Shown here: positions 28,773 to 31,438 of the stretch, in pieces
Layout of the letters: the number at the start of each line of letters is the position of its first letter
Numbering within the stretch: the first letter of the stretch is position 1
DNA from: Bog-756 sp038210245
GTDB lineage: Bacteria > Actinomycetota > Acidimicrobiia > Acidimicrobiales > RAAP-2
Direction: 5' to 3'
DNA length: 31,438 nucleotides
Assembly (NCBI GenBank): GCA_038210245.1
Contig: JBBQWW010000038.1
Coordinates: forward strand, 1 to 31,438
Made by a program: the position numbers and the translations under genes
The notes under the pieces: generated by a model
Database searches by the model: none
Seen by the model: the letters and a program-made list of their open reading frames with translations, nothing else
Told to the model about the DNA's origin: nothing

Positions 28773-31307
28773 ATGTGGAAGGTCACCCGAAAGGGACTGC
28801 TGGCCCACAAGCTCCGGCTGGCCCTCACCGCCGTGGCCATCGTCCTCGGCGTCACCTTCATCTCGGGAACGTTGGTCCTGACCGACACCCTGCACGCCAC
28901 CTTCACCACCCTGTTCGGCCACATCTACCAGAACGTCGACTTCGAGGTGCGGGGAAAGGCCGCCTTCACTGACAACTCCGGCGGCGGCGGGGCCGTCCGC
29001 AAGCCCATCCCCGACTCCATCGTGAGCAGTGTGCGACGCCTGCCCGGTGTGGCCTACGCCGAGGGCACCGTGGGCGGCTACGCCCAGTTCGTGGCGCCCG
29101 ACGGCCAAGCCGTGACCACCGGAGGGGCCCCCACCATCGGTCTCTCCTTTGATCCCAACCCCCAGCTCTCCTCCCTGCGGGTGTCGAGCGGGCACGGCCC
29201 CACCACCCCGAACCAGGTGGCCATGGACGCCGGCACCGCCAATAAGTACCACTTCCACGTAGGTAACCGGGTCCGCATCCTCCTCATCGGTCCGCCCCAG
29301 ACCTTCACCATCTCGGGCATCGTCACCTTCGGGACGGCCGACAACCTGGCCGGTGCCACCCTTGCCGCCTTCGACCTGTCCACGGCCCAGCACGTCCTCG
29401 GCCAGCCCGGCCATCTCTCGGCCATCGACGTCCTGACCCAACCCGGTGCGGACAAGGCTCAGGTCCAGCGGGCCATCGCCGCCACGCTGCCTCCAGGTGT
29501 GGAGGTGGTGACCGGCCAGACGGTGGCCGACGAGGCCACCGGCTCCATCAACCAGGCCCTCTCCTTCTTCTCCACCGCCCTGTTGGTGTTCGCCTTCATC
29601 TCCCTCTTCGTCGGGGGCTTCACCATCTTCAACACCTTCTCCATCACCGTGGGCCAGCGGACCCGTGAGCTGGCCCTGCTCCGCATCGTGGGCGCCAGTC
29701 GGCGCCAGGTGTTCCGGTCGGTCCTGGTCGAAGCCCTCATCATGGGGGTGGTGGCCTCCCTGGTGGGCCTGGGTCTGGGCGTGCTGGCCGCGCTGGGCCT
29801 CGAGGCTCTGCTGAAGGGGTTCGGCATCACCCTGCCCACCGGGCCTCTGGTCTTCGCCTCCCGCACGGTGATCGCCGCCCTGCTCGTCGGCGTCGGCGTC
29901 ACCGTGGTGTCGGCCATCGGGCCCGCCCGGCGGGCCGTCCGCATCCCGCCGGTGGCCGCCCTGGCCGACTACCGGGGCGAGCAGGCCGAGTCGTCCCGGC
30001 GCCGCATCGTCATCGGCTCGGTGATCGCCCTGATCGGGGTGGCCGCGCTGGTCCTCGGCCTGACCCGGCCGGCCATCCAGCTGGTGGGGATCGGGGCCGT
30101 GGCCATCTTCTTGGGCATCGGGATGCTGGCTCCGGTGGTGGCCCGGCCCATGTCCAGCCTGATCGGACGGCCTCTGGCCCGGCTGTTCGGAATCCCGGGG
30201 CGACTCGGCCGCGAGAACTCCATGCGCAGCCCGCGCCGCACGGCCCAGACCTCGTCCGCTCTCATGGTCGGGCTGGCCCTGGTGTCCACCATCGCCGTGT
30301 TCGGGGCCTCGCTGTCCAAGTCGGCCACCAGCAGCGTGGACAACGCAGTGAGCGCCGACTACATCGTCTCCGCCTCCGGCAACGGGGTCGGAGGGTTCTC
30401 GGCGTCGGTGGCCGATGCGGCGGCCAAGGTTCCCGGGGTCTCCGCCACCTCCACCGTCTACAACGGTGAGTTCGAGGTCCGGCGCTCCCTGACCAACCTG
30501 ACCGCCATCTCCACCGACCACCTCTCCGACACGGTCATCCTCCGCATGGACGCGGGGTCGGGGGGTCCGGCCCTGGCTGCCGGCCGGCTGCTCATCGACT
30601 CCAACACGGCCACCACCAAACACCTGGCGGTGGGTTCGGTGGTGCCGGTGAAGTTCGCCCAGACGGGTACCTCGACCATGAGGGTTGGCGGGATCTTCAA
30701 GCCCAACGCCCTCCTGGGCAGCTACGTGGTGGGCGACGGGTTCTTCCTCGCCCACTTCAACCGACCTCTGCCGGTGGCCGTACTGCTCCACACCGGCGGA
30801 AGCACCGCGGCCACCACCCATGCGGTCAAGGACGGGCTCACCGCCTACCCCAATCTGAAGATACAGACGAGGGCTGAGTTCCAGAAGTCCCAACAGGCCC
30901 AGGTCAACCAGTTGCTGGGCCTGGTCTACGCCCTGTTGGCCCTGGCCGTGCTCATCGCCCTCATCGGCATCGTCAACACCCTCATGCTCTCGGTGTTCGA
31001 ACGCACCCACGAGATCGGACTCCTGCGGGCCGTGGGAATGAAGCGGCGTCAGGTCCGGGCCATGATCCGCTCGGAGTCGGTGATCCTCTCGCTCTTCGGC
31101 GCCATCATCGGGGTGGTGGTGGGCACGGCCCTCGGGGTGGCGTTCGCCTCCTCGCTGAAGCAGCAGGGCATCACCGACCTGGTCATCCCCTTCGGGAGCC
31201 TGGTGGTGTTCTTGGTCCTGGCCGCGGTGCTCGGGCTGGCCGCGGCCAGCTGGCCGGCGCGACGGGCAGCCAAGCTGGACGTGCTGGCGGCCATAGCCGC
31301 CGAGTAA
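28773..31307 (+). CDS. FtsX/MacB-type ABC transporter permease
   Basis: 844 residues from ATG 28773, directly after the ATPase. The layout is that of the long actinobacterial duplicated FtsX permeases. An N-terminal helix (LAHKLRLALTAVAIVLGVTF) is followed by a periplasmic-type domain of about 210 residues. The first FtsX domain is near 265-400 (NTFSITVGQRTRELALLRIV with its coupling helix), then a pair of helices near 410-445. A second outside domain (about 530-710) precedes the second FtsX domain near 715-844 (NTLMLSVFERTHEIGLLRAV, ending RRAAKLDVLAAIAAE). The outside domains may bind the cargo or pull on a partner. It is complete. A convergent gene ends 47 bases later, past a hairpin. Confidence 0.92.
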   Translation: MWKVTRKGLLAHKLRLALTAVAIVLGVTFISGTLVLTDTLHATFTTLFGHIYQNVDFEVRGKAAFTDNSGGGGAVRKPIPDSIVSSVRRLPGVAYAEGTVGGYAQFVAPDGQAVTTGGAPTIGLSFDPNPQLSSLRVSSGHGPTTPNQVAMDAGTANKYHFHVGNRVRILLIGPPQTFTISGIVTFGTADNLAGATLAAFDLSTAQHVLGQPGHLSAIDVLTQPGADKAQVQRAIAATLPPGVEVVTGQTVADEATGSINQALSFFSTALLVFAFISLFVGGFTIFNTFSITVGQRTRELALLRIVGASRRQVFRSVLVEALIMGVVASLVGLGLGVLAALGLEALLKGFGITLPTGPLVFASRTVIAALLVGVGVTVVSAIGPARRAVRIPPVAALADYRGEQAESSRRRIVIGSVIALIGVAALVLGLTRPAIQLVGIGAVAIFLGIGMLAPVVARPMSSLIGRPLARLFGIPGRLGRENSMRSPRRTAQTSSALMVGLALVSTIAVFGASLSKSATSSVDNAVSADYIVSASGNGVGGFSASVADAAAKVPGVSATSTVYNGEFEVRRSLTNLTAISTDHLSDTVILRMDAGSGGPALAAGRLLIDSNTATTKHLAVGSVVPVKFAQTGTSTMRVGGIFKPNALLGSYVVGDGFFLAHFNRPLPVAVLLHTGGSTAATTHAVKDGLTAYPNLKIQTRAEFQKSQQAQVNQLLGLVYALLALAVLIALIGIVNTLMLSVFERTHEIGLLRAVGMKRRQVRAMIRSESVILSLFGAIIGVVVGTALGVAFASSLKQQGITDLVIPFGSLVVFLVLAAVLGLAAASWPARRAAKLDVLAAIAAE

Positions 31308-31327
31308 CCCATCGGGGCCGCGGCTGC

Positions 31328-31344
31328 GACCCCGATCCGGGGTC
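31328..31344. terminator. Possible bidirectional terminator hairpin
   Basis: GACCCC (31328-31333), loop GATCC, GGGGTC (31339-31344). It lies in the 47-base gap between the permease stop and the convergent gene's stop. The stem is short and there is no U-run, so this is tentative. Confidence 0.4.
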
Positions 31345-31354
31345 ACACACCAGG

Positions 31355-31438
31355 ATCAGGCCGACTGCTCGAGCTGCTCCAGGTCGACGAGGGCGTCGGT
31401 AGCGTGCGAGCTCAGTGTGCGGGCCAGTTCGTCCAGCA
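31355..31438 (-). CDS. C-terminal end of an unidentified gene (cut by window edge)
   Basis: On the minus strand the last bases encode a helical, acidic tail (LDELARTLSSHATDALVDLE, then QLEQSA) ending at TGA 31357-31355. About 27 codons are visible. The composition and codon bias fit a real gene that continues beyond the window, perhaps the helical end of a kinase or regulator. It is convergent with the ABC permease. No family can be named from so little. Confidence 0.45.

Noticed and set aside
28641..31346. A 901-codon minus-strand open frame
   Set aside because: Antisense to the FtsX-type permease, with the Gly/His/Asp/Gln-rich composition typical of shadow frames and no domain motif.
1..31438. 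CRISPR arrays, phage genes or a biosynthetic cluster
   Set aside because: No regularly spaced repeats, no capsid, integrase or terminase genes and no core biosynthetic enzymes were seen. The SARP-type regulator alone is not enough for a cluster.

Overview
The window looks like chromosome of a very GC-rich actinobacterium, probably an Acidimicrobiia-like lineage. This is an inference from strong G/C third-position bias, GTG starts, several leaderless-looking -10 boxes, an F420-type (Ddn-like) reductase, PspC/DUF1707 proteins, a PspC-fused histidine kinase and a DUF8129-type protein. No rRNA gene, intact tRNA, CRISPR array, integrase or replication origin was recognised.

Left block (1-7.5 kb), core-like and densely packed: the C-terminal part of a DUF8129-like protein, a GNAT acetyltransferase, a disordered-linker protein on the minus strand, a membrane-anchored HtrA-type protease with PDZ domain, a YdjA-like nitroreductase, a minus-strand coupled set (zinc-ribbon-like protein, methyltransferase, HAD phosphatase), a deazaflavin-type reductase and a small C-x2-C protein.

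Middle block (7.5-19.3 kb), accessory and scarred. A good sigma70-like promoter drives a roughly 155-nt leader predicted to fold into several helices ahead of an 80-aa orphan protein. Then come two abutting insertion sequences: a DDE element with a divergent DUF6788 gene, perfect-core inverted repeats and a 5-bp duplication, and an IS5-like element whose leader can fold over its own ribosome binding site. Next are a very large SARP/AfsR-LuxR-type ATPase regulator, a small unknown gene, and a secreted class C beta-lactamase-like lipoprotein. These are followed by the 3' end of a tRNA (tRNA-Pro-like) with its terminator but no 5' half, repeated CATAGTCCC-type sequences, an ERCC4 nuclease fused to an Lsr2-like DNA-binding tail behind a coupled 33-codon ORF, and a truncated fumarylacetoacetate-hydrolase gene. 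The block reads as a decayed integration and transposition site.

Right block (19.4-31.4 kb), core-like again: a Baeyer-Villiger monooxygenase, an FUSC-family membrane protein preceded by a gene broken by one in-frame TAA, a zinc-ribbon protein, and a PspC-histidine kinase/LuxR response regulator pair. Divergent from that pair is a PspC - 20-aa ORF - DUF1707 chain in which each start overlaps the previous stop. A MacB-type ABC ATPase plus FtsX-type permease and the tail of one more minus-strand gene close the window. The kinase pair and the divergent PspC/DUF1707 genes share an intergenic region with palindromes, which suggests one envelope-stress circuit.

The most unusual items are the structured leader at 7.6-7.8 kb, the ERCC4-Lsr2 fusion with its coupled mini-ORF, the tRNA scar with nearby repeats, and the series of very short ORFs fused by ATGA/GTGA overlaps to downstream genes. 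Nothing could be searched or folded computationally, so family names rest on motif recognition.
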